A DNA stretch of 64,000 bases, from the NCBI RefSeq assembly GCF_007830635.1, contig NZ_VLLA01000014.1:165916-229915 (forward strand), written 5' to 3'. This document shows positions 51,620 to 62,958 of this stretch, piece by piece. This DNA comes from Bradyrhizobium huanghuaihaiense (GTDB taxonomy: Bacteria; Pseudomonadota; Alphaproteobacteria; Rhizobiales; Xanthobacteraceae). The position numbers and the translations under genes are program-made. Under the pieces are notes generated by a model. The model had not been told where the DNA came from, made no database searches, and worked only from the letters and a program-made list of their open reading frames with translations. How positions within the stretch are numbered: position 1 is the stretch's first letter; every line of letters starts with the position of its first letter.

Positions 51620-53533
51620 TCAGGCCGCGGTCGACCCGAATTCCGGGACCGCATCCTTCAGGATCGTCCTGATCGTGGCGCGATCGTCGCGGGCGATCGC
51701 CTGCTCAAGTGCTGTGATCCATTTGCGCAGCGTCTGCATCGGCGGCTCGTTTGGCTGCGCCGCCATGATGCCGGCGACGCCGATCTCGCGGGTCGGCTCC
51801 TCGGAGGCGAACAGGATCTCGTGCAGCCGCTCGCCCGGCCGCATGCCGGTGAACACGATCTCGATGTCGTAGCCCGGCTGCAGGCCGGAGAGGCGGATCA
51901 TGCGCTCGGCGAGATCGACGATCTTCACTGGCTGGCCCATGTTGAGCACGTAGACCGAGACATCGGGACGCTGCGTTCCGAGCGCATGCGTTGCCGCCGT
52001 GATGACGAGGTCGCAGGCCTCGCGGATGGTCATGAAGTAGCGGACCATGTCGGGATGAGTGACCGTCACCGGGCCGCCGGCCTCGATCTGGGCCTTGAAT
52101 TTCGGCACCACCGAGCCGTTCGAGGCCAGCACGTTGCCGAAGCGGACCGAGATCAGCCGCATCGGTGGCCTGGCACTGCTGCTGCCTGCGGCAAGATCGT
52201 GGTCGAGCGCCTGGCAGTACATCTCGGCGAAGCGCTTGGTGAGGCCGAGCATCGACACCGGCTCGATCGCCTTGTCGGTCGAGATCATCACCATGCCCTC
52301 GGCGCCGGCGGCGTGCGCGGCATCGGCCACGTTGATCGAGCCGAAGATGTTGGTCTTGACGCCCTCGCTCCAGTCGCGCTCGAGGATCGGCACGTGCTTC
52401 AGCGCCGCGGCGTGGAACACGATGTCAGGCTTGAACTCGGCCATCAGGCGCATGATGCGCTCGCGGTCGCGGATGTCGGCGATCCGCCCTTCGATCGCGG
52501 CGGTCGCGCCATGCGCGGCAAGCGCCTCCGTGACCGCGTAGAGCGCCGGCTCGGAATTTTCCACGATCAGCAGGCGCGCGGCGCCGAAGGCGACGACGCG
52601 CTCGCAGATCTCGGAACCGATCGAGCCGCCGCCGCCGGTGACGATCACCGCCTTGCCCCTGATCAGGGCTTCGAGGCGCGCATAGTCGATCTTCTCGCTC
52701 GGCCGCAGCAGGAGGTCCTCGACCGCGACGGCCGTGAGGCGCGGCGTATCGCCGCTCTCCAGCGAAGGCATGCGGTTGACGATCACACCCAGCTTGCGCG
52801 CCCGCATCAGGACCGATTCCGGATGCGCCTCCGGCTCGAACGCCGACGGTGTCATCACCAGACGCGCGATCGGCTTGTTGCGCTTGGCGAAGTCGGCGAT
52901 GACGTCCTCGACGTCGTCGATGCCGCCGAGCACCGGCACGTTGCGGATCAGCTGGCCGCGATCCGAGCTCGACGGCGACAACACGCCGACCGGCCAGATC
53001 CGCTTGATCGCCCCGCTCTCGATCCCGCGCAACAGCACCTCGGCATCCGCGGCGCGTCCGATCAGCAGCGTCGGCGCTGCATCGTCGGTGCGGGCATGAC
53101 GCCGCACCCGCGTGTAGCGGAAGTAGCGATAAGTCATGCGCAGCGCGCTGAGGAACGAGATCTCGAGAAACCAGTAGAGGACGATCGTCACCTTGCCGAG
53201 GAAGAAGGCGCCGCGGACATTGGGGGCGACGAAGACGTAGTCCAGCACGAGCAGGGCCACCGTCAGCACACTCGCGACGCGGATGATGTTCAGCGCGTCC
53301 GGCAGCGAGATGAAGCGCCATTTCGTCGTCGTCAGGTTGAAGACGAAGAATACGACCACGCTGAAGGCGAGGAAGTAGGGCAGGATCTGGAACAGCAGCG
53401 GCAGGCGGTCGTAGAAGCCTTCGCCGCCCTCGAAACGCAGGTAGAACGCGGCGAACAGCGCCGCCGTGGTCGCCAGCAGGTCGTGGAGCGCGATCAGAAA
53501 ATTGCGCAAGGTGAGATGCGAAAGACGCGTCAT
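51620..53533 (-). CDS. Membrane-bound UDP-GlcNAc 4,6-dehydratase (WbpM/CapD/WreV-like)
   Basis: About 637 residues. Four N-terminal membrane helices and a first Rossmann-like region (DDAAPTLLIGRAADAEV) precede the catalytic SDR domain beginning VTGGGGSIGSEICERV. FHAAALKHVPILE, MISTDKAIEPVSMLGLTKR (SDK catalytic triad instead of SYK) and MRLISVRFGNVLASNGSVVP follow, all diagnostic of the FlaA1/WbpM dehydratases. The product is a 4-keto-6-deoxy sugar, the precursor for QuiNAc/FucNAc. ATG at 53533 (MTRLSHLTLRNFLI) is chosen; an in-frame ATG exists 18 codons earlier at 53587. Confidence 0.93.
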   Translation of the reverse strand: MTRLSHLTLRNFLIALHDLLATTAALFAAFYLRFEGGEGFYDRLPLLFQILPYFLAFSVVVFFVFNLTTTKWRFISLPDALNIIRVASVLTVALLVLDYVFVAPNVRGAFFLGKVTIVLYWFLEISFLSALRMTYRYFRYTRVRRHARTDDAAPTLLIGRAADAEVLLRGIESGAIKRIWPVGVLSPSSSDRGQLIRNVPVLGGIDDVEDVIADFAKRNKPIARLVMTPSAFEPEAHPESVLMRARKLGVIVNRMPSLESGDTPRLTAVAVEDLLLRPSEKIDYARLEALIRGKAVIVTGGGGSIGSEICERVVAFGAARLLIVENSEPALYAVTEALAAHGATAAIEGRIADIRDRERIMRLMAEFKPDIVFHAAALKHVPILERDWSEGVKTNIFGSINVADAAHAAGAEGMVMISTDKAIEPVSMLGLTKRFAEMYCQALDHDLAAGSSSARPPMRLISVRFGNVLASNGSVVPKFKAQIEAGGPVTVTHPDMVRYFMTIREACDLVITAATHALGTQRPDVSVYVLNMGQPVKIVDLAERMIRLSGLQPGYDIEIVFTGMRPGERLHEILFASEEPTREIGVAGIMAAQPNEPPMQTLRKWITALEQAIARDDRATIRTILKDAVPEFGSTAA

Positions 53534-53617
53534 CCGCCGACCGATGAATATCCCGTTGGGTGCAACCTGACCGCGCTGATAGCCCATCTTAACGGGACTT
53601 GCCAGCCGCGCGGCCGC

Positions 53618-54928
53618 TCAGGAACCGGCTTCCCCCATCTTCGCCTCGGCCTGTTGTGCCCGGATCACCATGCCGCCGGCAACGCCGACGCCGATGACAT
53701 ACATCCAGCCCTCGTGAAAATCGAACAGATGGGAGTTGAGCAGCGAGGTGAAGACGTTCTGCACCACGACCAGCAGGCCGACCCAGCTGGCGAGGCTGTC
53801 GCCTCGAAACAAGCGCAGATGAAGGATCCAGATCGCGTAGAGAATGGCGATGCCGATGATGCCCCATTGCACGGCGACGTTCAGCGTCTGGTTATGCGGG
53901 TTGCCGATCACCTCGGCGGAGGCCTGGTACTGGACCCCGGGTGTCGCAGCCCGCTCGAACAATCCGCGCGTCGAACCCGTCCCGTGCCCCTTGATCGGCG
54001 CCTCCGCGAAGAAGCCGAGCGATTTCCGCCAGAATTCCAGCCGCAGGCCCGCCGAGGTCGGCTCGCCCTTCTCCACATAGCGCGTGTAGTCGCTGGCAAA
54101 GGTGTCGGCGGTCCTGCGCAATTGCGGCGAGGCCTGCCAGGCGAGAAACGCCCCGGCGACCAGAGCGGCCGAGATGATCGCGATGCTGCGCCAGCTCAAA
54201 TGCAGCAGCGCGAACACACCGAACATGATCGGAACGGTGACGAGCGCGGTGCGCGACACCACCACGAAAGCCATGTTGACGAAGAAGCTCAGTGCCAGCG
54301 CGGTGAGCAGCCCTGCGAGCCAGTAGCGCTTCTTGCGCAGCAGCATCACGACCGGATAGGCGAGCGCGACCGCGCACAGTGCGAATTCCTGGCTCTGGTC
54401 GATATAGTTCTTGACGAAGATGCCGCGCTCGGGCGGATCGGTCTTGAGCGCGAGGTTCGGGTAGAAGGCGACCAGCCAGGACATCACCGACAGCAGCCCG
54501 CAGGACACCAGGAAGGCGACGAAGATCCAGCGTCCACGCGAAGAACGCTCGAAATGGTAGAGCAGGACCGGCAGCACGAGCAGCTTGACGGTCGGATTGA
54601 CGGCATAGAAGCGCGCGCCCCAGGCCGCATCCGACCACAGCGTTCCGACCAGCGCGAGCACCACCAGCGCGATCGGCGCAATGCAGATCGGCCGCTTCAG
54701 CGATTGCAGGAAGGCGCGGACGTCGAGGAACGGCACCATGCAGAGGAGCATCAGGGCGTTGAAGATCCCCGCCAGCGACGTCGACCAGGGCAGCGAGGCC
54801 GCGGTCAGGATGGCAAACAGGTCGACGGTCTCGCTCCAGGCTGCCGGGCTGCGCAAGCGGCGCGACAGCATCTGGCCCGCCGTCTCCCGGGCCAGCGTCG
54901 TCGCCTGACCTGTCACTTGAGCAGTCAC
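53618..54928 (-). CDS. O-antigen ligase family protein (WaaL/Wzy_C type)
   Basis: A 436-residue membrane protein with about 11 to 12 hydrophobic segments and a long periplasmic loop. The motif FFAEAPIKGHGTGSTRGLF, then EVIGNPHNQTLNVAVQWGIIG, is the Wzy_C/ligase domain with its conserved histidine. It should join finished O-chains to lipid A-core on the periplasmic face, but polymerase function cannot be excluded since both share the domain. It starts at GTG overlapping the hldE stop (GTGA), preceded by a GGGGAGGGG site; a second GTG lies four codons on. Confidence 0.85.
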   Translation of the reverse strand: MTAQVTGQATTLARETAGQMLSRRLRSPAAWSETVDLFAILTAASLPWSTSLAGIFNALMLLCMVPFLDVRAFLQSLKRPICIAPIALVVLALVGTLWSDAAWGARFYAVNPTVKLLVLPVLLYHFERSSRGRWIFVAFLVSCGLLSVMSWLVAFYPNLALKTDPPERGIFVKNYIDQSQEFALCAVALAYPVVMLLRKKRYWLAGLLTALALSFFVNMAFVVVSRTALVTVPIMFGVFALLHLSWRSIAIISAALVAGAFLAWQASPQLRRTADTFASDYTRYVEKGEPTSAGLRLEFWRKSLGFFAEAPIKGHGTGSTRGLFERAATPGVQYQASAEVIGNPHNQTLNVAVQWGIIGIAILYAIWILHLRLFRGDSLASWVGLLVVVQNVFTSLLNSHLFDFHEGWMYVIGVGVAGGMVIRAQQAEAKMGEAGS

Positions 54929-56409
54929 TTGGCCCCTCCCCGCGCGCGATGCACCAGCGCCGTCGTGCTGAAACCCTGGAGGATGTCGACCAGCACGACC
55001 ACGCCGCCCGCGGCCTCGACCACCTCGTGGCCGACCACCTGCTCGCGGGTGTAGTCGCCGCCCTTCACCAGAGCGCTCGGCTTGATCCGGGTGATCAGCT
55101 CGATCGGCGTGTCCTCCTCGAAGATGACGACGAGATCGACCGCTTCGAGTGCGGCGAGCACCTCGGCGCGCGCGCGCTCGTCCTGGACCGGGCGATCGGC
55201 GCCCTTCAGCCGTCGCACCGAGGCGTCGCTGTTGAGCCCGACGATCAGGCGGTCGCAGGCGGCACGCGCCGCGGTCAGCACCTTGACGTGGCCGGGATGC
55301 AGGATGTCGAAACAGCCGTTGGTGAAGCCGACGCGGAGGTCCTGCCGGCGCCATTCGGCGAGCTGCGCGTCGAGCGTATCAGGCTCGAGCACGATCTTCT
55401 CCTCGGCCGCGAGATAAGCGTGCGGCAATATCTTGCGCCGCAGCTCGGCCGCGCTGGCGCTGGCAGTGCCCTGCTTGCCGACGGCGACGGCGGCGGCGGC
55501 GTTGGCCACGCGCAGCGCCGTGTCCCAGTCCGCGCCCGCCGCGAGCGAGACCGCAAGCGCGGCGGCGACGGTGTCACCCGCGCCGGAGACGTCGCGCACC
55601 TTCACGGGAACGGCAGGAACGTGGACGAACCCGCCGCCACGCGGCACCAGCGTCATGCCATGCTCGCCCTGCGTGACCAGGATCGCCTCGCAATCGGCGA
55701 GCCGCATCACGTCCTCGCTGGCATCGACGATGCTTTGCGGGGTGTCGGCGCGGCTGCGGGTGGCTTCCGCAAACTCCTTGCGATTGGGCGTGAGCAGCGT
55801 CGCGCCGCGATAGATCGCCCAGTTCAGGCTCTTGGGATCGACGATCACGGACTTGCCGAGCTTTCGCGCGGCATCGATGGTGTGGCGGATCACGCGCGCG
55901 GTCAGCACGCCCTTGGCGTAGTCGGACAGCAGCACGATGTCGGCGCGCGCGATCTGCGGCAGGATCGCCTCGATCAGCTCGGTCTCGACCGCGTCGGAGG
56001 CCGCGACCGCCTGCTCCCAGTCCGCGCGCAGCATGTGCGTGGAAAAATGCTCGGAGACGAAGCGGACTTTTCGCGTGGTCGGTCGCGACGGATCGCACAC
56101 CAGCACGCTTTCGATGCCGGCATGTTCGGCCAGCGCCGATGCGAGCCGCTTGCCCGCATCGTCATCGCCGACGAGGCCGACGAAAATGCAGCGCGCGCCG
56201 AGCGAAGCGATATTGCGTGCGACATTGCCGGCGCCGCCGATATGGATCTCGCTGCGCTGGGCGGCGATGACCGGCGTCGGCGCTTCCGGCGAGATCCGCG
56301 ACACCTCACCATAGACGAACTCGTCCAGCATGATGTCACCGATGCAGAGCACCGTGCGGGCTGAGATCGTTTGCGCAAGCGCGTCGAAATCGAGAATGGG
56401 CGTCGCCAT
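54925..56409 (-). CDS. hldE: Bifunctional heptose-7-phosphate kinase / heptose-1-phosphate adenylyltransferase
   Basis: A 494-residue fusion. Residues 1-320 are a ribokinase-type kinase (LCIGDIMLDEFVYG, IHIGGAGNVARNIA, VRDVSGAGDTVAAALA). Residues 350-490 are a cytidylyltransferase-like domain (VGFTNGCFDILHPGHVKVL with the HxGH motif, LNSDASVRRLKG, VKGGDYTREQVVG). It makes ADP-glycero-manno-heptose precursors for the LPS core. The ATG at 56409 is preferred to TTG two codons before, with GAGG ten bases upstream. It lies 12 bp after hldD and its stop overlaps the ligase start. Confidence 0.96.
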   Translation of the reverse strand: MATPILDFDALAQTISARTVLCIGDIMLDEFVYGEVSRISPEAPTPVIAAQRSEIHIGGAGNVARNIASLGARCIFVGLVGDDDAGKRLASALAEHAGIESVLVCDPSRPTTRKVRFVSEHFSTHMLRADWEQAVAASDAVETELIEAILPQIARADIVLLSDYAKGVLTARVIRHTIDAARKLGKSVIVDPKSLNWAIYRGATLLTPNRKEFAEATRSRADTPQSIVDASEDVMRLADCEAILVTQGEHGMTLVPRGGGFVHVPAVPVKVRDVSGAGDTVAAALAVSLAAGADWDTALRVANAAAAVAVGKQGTASASAAELRRKILPHAYLAAEEKIVLEPDTLDAQLAEWRRQDLRVGFTNGCFDILHPGHVKVLTAARAACDRLIVGLNSDASVRRLKGADRPVQDERARAEVLAALEAVDLVVIFEEDTPIELITRIKPSALVKGGDYTREQVVGHEVVEAAGGVVVLVDILQGFSTTALVHRARGGAK

Positions 56410-56421
56410 GATCAAAAAGCC

Positions 56422-57402
56422 TCAGCGGAAACGGTCGGGCCGGTCGAGATAGTCCCCGACATAGGCTTTCACCGCGTCCTCGAGTGTCGTGAAGCCGCCG
56501 TTATAGCCGGCGCGGCAGAGGCGATCGACCTCGCTCTGGGTGAAGTACTGATAAGCGCCGCGGATGTTCTCCGGCATGTCGATGTATTCGATGTTGGGCC
56601 TGGTACCGAGCGCGGCATAGGCCGCCAGCATCAGATCCTTGAAGCTGCGCGCCTTGCCGGTTCCGACATTGAAGAGCCCGGAGACGGCGGGCTTGGCCAG
56701 CAGCCACATGATGACGCGCACGACGTCGTCGACATAGATGAAGTCGCGGCGCTGGTCGCCGTCGGCGATGCCCTCGCGATGCGACTTGAACAGCTGCACG
56801 ACGCGGCCCGCTTTGACGTCGTCGAAGCGGCGCGCCAGCACGCTCATCATCGAGCCCTTGTGGTATTCGTTCGGGCCGAACACGTTGAAGAATTTCAAGC
56901 CCACGCATTGCGGCGGGAGCGGATCGCCGTTCGCCACGCGCCCGGCGACCGCGAGATCGAACATGTGCTTGCTCCAGCCGTAGAGATTCATCGGCCGCAG
57001 TTTTTTCAGGGCCGGCAGCGAGGCGTCGTCGCCAAAGCCGGCCTCGCCGTCGCCATAGGTCGCTGCCGAGGAGGCGTAGATGAACGGCACGGCGCCCGCC
57101 GTGCACCAGTCCAGCAGGCGCATCGACATCCGGAAATTGGTCTCGAACACGTGGTCGCCGTCGGTCGCGGTGGTCGCGGAGATCGCCCCGAGATGGATCA
57201 CGGCATCGAGCTTGCGGCCCTTCAGCCAGTCGAGCAGCTCGGCCGGCGGGACGATATCCACAAGCTGGCGCTTGGCCAGGTTCCGCCACTTGCCGTCATG
57301 GCCGAGCAGGTCGCACACAACGACGTCGCTGCGGCCGGCGTCATTCAGCGCGGCCACGACATTCGATCCGATAAAACCGGCCCCGCCGGTCACCAGCAAC
57401 AT
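56422..57402 (-). CDS. hldD: ADP-L-glycero-D-manno-heptose-6-epimerase
   Basis: A 326-residue extended SDR enzyme for the last step of ADP-heptose synthesis. The NAD motif is VTGGAGFIGSNVVAAL, followed by the HldD-typical DLLGHDGKWRNLAKRQLVDIV, YASSAATYGDGEAGF, LYGWSKHMFD (catalytic Tyr/Lys), FFNVFGPNEYHKGSMMSV, and the C-terminal IDMPENIRGAYQYFTQSEVDRL. It heads the minus-strand LPS run and is followed by hldE. A 171-bp gap separates it from divergent waaF, which must carry both promoters. Confidence 0.96.
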   Translation of the reverse strand: MLLVTGGAGFIGSNVVAALNDAGRSDVVVCDLLGHDGKWRNLAKRQLVDIVPPAELLDWLKGRKLDAVIHLGAISATTATDGDHVFETNFRMSMRLLDWCTAGAVPFIYASSAATYGDGEAGFGDDASLPALKKLRPMNLYGWSKHMFDLAVAGRVANGDPLPPQCVGLKFFNVFGPNEYHKGSMMSVLARRFDDVKAGRVVQLFKSHREGIADGDQRRDFIYVDDVVRVIMWLLAKPAVSGLFNVGTGKARSFKDLMLAAYAALGTRPNIEYIDMPENIRGAYQYFTQSEVDRLCRAGYNGGFTTLEDAVKAYVGDYLDRPDRFR

Positions 57403-57573
57403 TCCACCTACCTGCCCGATTTTCTTAAGGTCCGATCCTGCCGTAGCGCATCATCCGCCAAAGTGTAAGCATTTTGGGCAGCCGCTTTGGACTCGCGCAC
57501 TGCCTGCTTTACGTCCCGGCCCGGAGCGGCTAACCGAACCGCCACATCAGCTCGCCTTCGGCCCTATTAACGA

Positions 57574-58644
57574 ATGAACCAAGATTCGCAACTTAGTGAA
57601 GATACAGATCGGGACGACACCCGCCCGATTCTGATCATTCCCTACATGTGGATCGGCGATTTCGTCCGGAATCACACCGTGGTGCGGGTCCTGAAGGAGC
57701 GCTGGCCGAACCGGCCGGTCGATCTCCTGACCACATCCCTGTGCGCCCCGCTGGTCGATTACATGCCCGGCGTGCGGGAGGGGATCGTCTGGGACCTGCC
57801 GCGCAGCCGGCTGGCCGTCGGCCGGCAGTTCGGCTTGGCCAAACTCCTTCGGAAACGGAACTACGGCACCGCCCTGGTGCTGCCCCGGACCTGGAAGGCG
57901 GCCATCGCGCCGGCGCTGGCCGGTATCCCGGAACGGGTCGGCTTCGTCGGCGAGTTCCGGTTCGGGTTGCTCAACCGCTGGCGCTGGGGCGAGAAGAAGC
58001 TGCCCCGCTTCATCGACAAGAATGCCGCCCTTGCCCAGCCCGATGGCGCCCCCCTGCCGCCGGAATGGCCGGTGCCGCAATTGCGCGTTCCCAGCGAGGA
58101 AATCGCGCGCTGGCGGCAGGCCAACGGCCTCAGCGCCGGCGCAGCGGTTGCGCTCGCCCCCGGCTCGGTCGGCGTCTCCAAGCGTTGGACCTACTATCCC
58201 GAGGCCGCCCGCCTGCTGGTCGAGCGCGGGCTCGAGGTCTGGGTGGTCGGCGGCCCCGCCGAAAAGGGCCTCGCCCAGGAGATCGTCGCCGCCGGCGGCC
58301 CCAAGGTCCGCGATCTCACCGGCAACGATCTGCGCAACGGCGTGCTGGCCGTGGCCGCGGCGGGCGTCGCGATCTCCAACGATTCCGGCCTGATGCACAT
58401 CGCCGCCGCGCTCGGCACCCCCACCATGGGCATCTTCGGCCCGACCAGCCCCTATCTTTGGGCCCCCCTCAACGGCCTCGCCGCGACCGTGGTCCAGGAC
58501 AAGAGCGTGCTGTCGTGCCAGCCCTGCCAGAGCACGATCTGCAAGATGAACGACCACCGCTGCATGCGGGACATTGCGGCCAGCGAGGTGGTGGGGATTG
58601 CGCAGCGGGTGCTGAGGGAGGCGGGAGCGCGGGCAGAGACGTGA
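57574..58644 (+). CDS. waaF: LPS heptosyltransferase, glycosyltransferase family 9 (WaaF-like)
   Basis: A 356-residue GT-B enzyme. RPILIIPYMWIGDFVRNHTVVRVLKERWP is the N-terminal acceptor motif, APGSVGVSKRWTYYPEAARLL the donor-domain entry and ISNDSGLMHIAAALGTPTMGIFGPTSP the ADP-heptose binding site. Four cysteines and a histidine follow (SCQPCQSTICKMNDHRCM), a usual WaaF feature. It adds heptose II in the inner core. It is divergent from hldD, keeping the heptose supply and use together. Confidence 0.93.
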   Translation: MNQDSQLSEDTDRDDTRPILIIPYMWIGDFVRNHTVVRVLKERWPNRPVDLLTTSLCAPLVDYMPGVREGIVWDLPRSRLAVGRQFGLAKLLRKRNYGTALVLPRTWKAAIAPALAGIPERVGFVGEFRFGLLNRWRWGEKKLPRFIDKNAALAQPDGAPLPPEWPVPQLRVPSEEIARWRQANGLSAGAAVALAPGSVGVSKRWTYYPEAARLLVERGLEVWVVGGPAEKGLAQEIVAAGGPKVRDLTGNDLRNGVLAVAAAGVAISNDSGLMHIAAALGTPTMGIFGPTSPYLWAPLNGLAATVVQDKSVLSCQPCQSTICKMNDHRCMRDIAASEVVGIAQRVLREAGARAET

Positions 58645-58824
58645 GGCCGGCGAGGCTCGCGCCCATGGTGACATCCTGCCACTGTTTTGCCCGACGGGTC
58701 AAATCGATTTCGTAAAATCAGCAATCAATCGTGTCGGCCGCCAAGCCATTGATTCCCTTATCCCCGGCTACTGTGCATGGGGTTGTTTTTCGAGTTTTTT
58801 GTCCGCAGTGGCGAAAATGGAAGC

Positions 58825-59862
58825 TCAGAGCAGCGACCGATAGACCTCGCCGATCCGCGCCGCTTCCGCATCGAGGCTGAATTTTTCGAGCACCCGCGCC
58901 CGCCCGCGCTCGCCCATCAGCGTGGCAGCGGCCACGTCGCGCATCAGCGGCTCGAGCGCAGCCGCGAGCGCGTCGGCATCGCCCGTCGGGATCAGCACGC
59001 CGGTGACACCATCCTCGACGACGAGCTCGGCTGCGCCGGCGCGCGCGGCGACGAGTGCACTGCCCGCCGCCATCGCCTCGATCAGCGTCAAACCAAAACC
59101 TTCGTTGCGTGAGGTGAAGGCGTAGATGGTCAGCCGCTGATACCAGCGCTGCACCGCTTCGATCGGCAACTCGCCGGTGATGACGATGCGCGATTGCAGG
59201 TTGGCTGCTTCGATGCGCTTCTTCAGGTCATTGGCAAAGGGCGTCTGCTCCGGCGTGACCTGGCCGACGATGACGGCTGTGAAATCGGGGTAGCGCGGCA
59301 GCAAGCGGCACATCGCATCGACGAACACGTCTGTGCCCTTCTGCGCGCGCACACGGCCGAAGCAGCCGATGGCGTAGCGGCCCGGCAGCGCGGCTTCCGC
59401 GAAGGCCGCCGCGCGATCGATCGGCGGCGCGTAGACGTCGGTGTCGACGCCGTGCGGGATCACCGTCGCCTTCACCTTCAGGAACGAGGCCGAGATATCG
59501 CTCGTCGCGATGATCGCGTCCATGCGCCGGATCAGCCAGCGCGTGATCCATGAGTGATGCCGCTGCGCCGCCGAGGTGAACACGAGTTTCAGCGGCCAGC
59601 CGAGCGCGCGCAGCACGACGCCCGCGATCATCTCGTTGTTGCGGCGCGCGTGCCAAATCAGCGGCGCCTTGCGGCGCCACAAATGCAGGAAATCAGCGCC
59701 GCTCAGCCGCGCGATCCCCTCCGGCGCATCCGAGCCGAACCAGGCGGCGCGATACAGTTTCGCCAGCCGCGGCGCCACCATCCGGTTGGTCGCGGTGACC
59801 CCGGAATAGCGCCTGTGCAGATTTGGCACGATCACTTGCAGATCGCCCTGGGAATTCGCCAC
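58825..59862 (-). CDS. lpsB: LPS core mannosyltransferase (LpsB/LpcC-like)
   Basis: A 345-residue glycosyltransferase family 4 enzyme. The N-terminal VIVPNLHRRYSGVTATNRMV is the hallmark of the rhizobial LpsB/LpcC group, which transfers mannose from GDP-mannose to the Kdo region of the core. CFGRVRAQKGTDVFVDAM and TSRNEGFGLTLIEAMAAGSALVAA supply the donor site with the EX7E motif. GDP-mannose would come from ManC in the same region. It is monocistronic, tail to tail with waaF. Confidence 0.88.
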   Translation of the reverse strand: MANSQGDLQVIVPNLHRRYSGVTATNRMVAPRLAKLYRAAWFGSDAPEGIARLSGADFLHLWRRKAPLIWHARRNNEMIAGVVLRALGWPLKLVFTSAAQRHHSWITRWLIRRMDAIIATSDISASFLKVKATVIPHGVDTDVYAPPIDRAAAFAEAALPGRYAIGCFGRVRAQKGTDVFVDAMCRLLPRYPDFTAVIVGQVTPEQTPFANDLKKRIEAANLQSRIVITGELPIEAVQRWYQRLTIYAFTSRNEGFGLTLIEAMAAGSALVAARAGAAELVVEDGVTGVLIPTGDADALAAALEPLMRDVAAATLMGERGRARVLEKFSLDAEAARIGEVYRSLL

Positions 59863-59988
59863 GTCATGCTCCGTTTCGAAAGGTCCCTATACGCAACATT
59901 AAGCATAGTGACCAGTTCAGGGCCGCCGATACCCCCTCTTCACCACGCAAGCGCTAACTTTGCGCGTTGATCGAGGACGGGTGAGACC

Positions 59989-61002
59989 ATGACTGTGCTA
60001 GTCACCGGCGGCGCCGGTTATATCGGAAGTCATACGGTCCTGGCGCTGGCGGAGGCCGGCGAGGACGTCGTCGTGATCGACGATCTCTCCACCGGCTTCT
60101 CCGCGTATTTGCCGGAAGGCGTGCCGCTGTTCATTGGCGATGCCGGCGACGAGAACCTGCTCGAAGGCGTGATCGCCCAGCACAACATCGAGAGCATCAT
60201 CCATTTCGCCGGCTCCGTTGTCGTGCCGGATTCGATGCGCGATCCGCTCGGCTACTACCGCAACAATTTCACGACCGCGCGTAATCTGCTCAACGTCGCC
60301 GTCAAGCGCGGCATTGGCCGCTTCATCTTTTCCTCGACCGCGGCGGTCTACGGCAATCCGGACCAGGTGCCGGTGCCCGAGCACGCGCCGACGCGGCCGC
60401 TGTCGCCTTACGGCTCCTCGAAGCTGATGACCGAGATCATGCTGCACGACGTCGCCGCCGCCTACGGCATGCAGTACGTGACGTTGCGCTATTTCAACGT
60501 CGCCGGCGCCGATCCGCAGGCGCGCATCGGGCTTGCCACCGTCGGCGCCACGCATCTGCTCAAGATCGCGGTCGAGGCCGCGACCGGCCAGCGCGCCAAG
60601 ATTGACGTGTTCGGCACCGACTATCCGACCCCCGACGGCAGCTGCATCCGCGACTTCATCCACGTCACGGACCTGTCGCAGGCCCATCGCTCGGCACTCG
60701 CTTACCTGCGCAACGGCGGCGCCTCGACCACGCTGAATTGCGGCTATGGCCGCGGCTATTCGGTGCTGGAGACCATCGACGCCGTGCGCCGGGTGTCCGG
60801 CCGCAGCTTCGCCGTCCAGTACGCCCCGCGCCGTTCCGGCGACATCATGACCATGGTCGCCGACACCAGCCGCATCCGCGGCCTGCTCGACTGGAAGCCG
60901 CAATATGACGACCTCGAGACCATCGCAGCCCATGCGCTGGCCTGGGAGGACAAGCTGTTCCGCGACCGCCATGGCGAACTCCGCCAGGCCGTCTCGGCCT
61001 AG
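59989..61002 (+). CDS. galE: UDP-glucose 4-epimerase
   Basis: A 337-residue extended SDR enzyme interconverting UDP-glucose and UDP-galactose. Motifs: VLVTGGAGYIGSHTVLALA, VIDDLSTGF, IHFAGSVVVPDSM, FSSTAAVYGNPDQVPV, and the catalytic YGSSKLMTE. The C-terminal RRSGDIMTMVADTSRIRGLLDWKP closes the fold. In rhizobia the homologue is called ExoB and feeds galactose to exopolysaccharide and LPS. A GGGTGAG-type site precedes the ATG. A short gap with two small hairpins leads to the exporter gene. Confidence 0.96.
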   Translation: MTVLVTGGAGYIGSHTVLALAEAGEDVVVIDDLSTGFSAYLPEGVPLFIGDAGDENLLEGVIAQHNIESIIHFAGSVVVPDSMRDPLGYYRNNFTTARNLLNVAVKRGIGRFIFSSTAAVYGNPDQVPVPEHAPTRPLSPYGSSKLMTEIMLHDVAAAYGMQYVTLRYFNVAGADPQARIGLATVGATHLLKIAVEAATGQRAKIDVFGTDYPTPDGSCIRDFIHVTDLSQAHRSALAYLRNGGASTTLNCGYGRGYSVLETIDAVRRVSGRSFAVQYAPRRSGDIMTMVADTSRIRGLLDWKPQYDDLETIAAHALAWEDKLFRDRHGELRQAVSA

Positions 61003-61017
61003 ATTCCGTCCGGACGC

Positions 61018-61056
61018 AAGCCCTTAATTGGGCTTGAAAAACCCCGCTTGAGCGGG
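61018..61056 (+). terminator. Tandem small hairpins after galE
   Basis: Two hairpins stand close together: AAGCCC-TTAATT-GGGCTT at 61018-61035 and CCCGCT-TG-AGCGGG at 61043-61056. Neither is followed by a strong T-run, so termination may be partial or they may simply shape the leader of the next gene. Confidence 0.35.
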
Positions 61057-61120
61057 CACAGAGGCCCATCGATCCCTGACGCGCGGGCAGGCTTTGTCCT
61101 GCGCCGTCAATGGACTACGG

Positions 61121-62923
<1,803 letters not shown>

Positions 62924-62958
62924 AGTTCCCTCCACCTCAAGAGCAGCGAGACCGCTTC

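Noticed and set aside
61018..61056. A possible riboswitch or attenuator between galE and the exporter gene
   Set aside because: Only two short hairpins are seen, without a ligand-binding core or leader peptide; it is listed only as a weak terminator.
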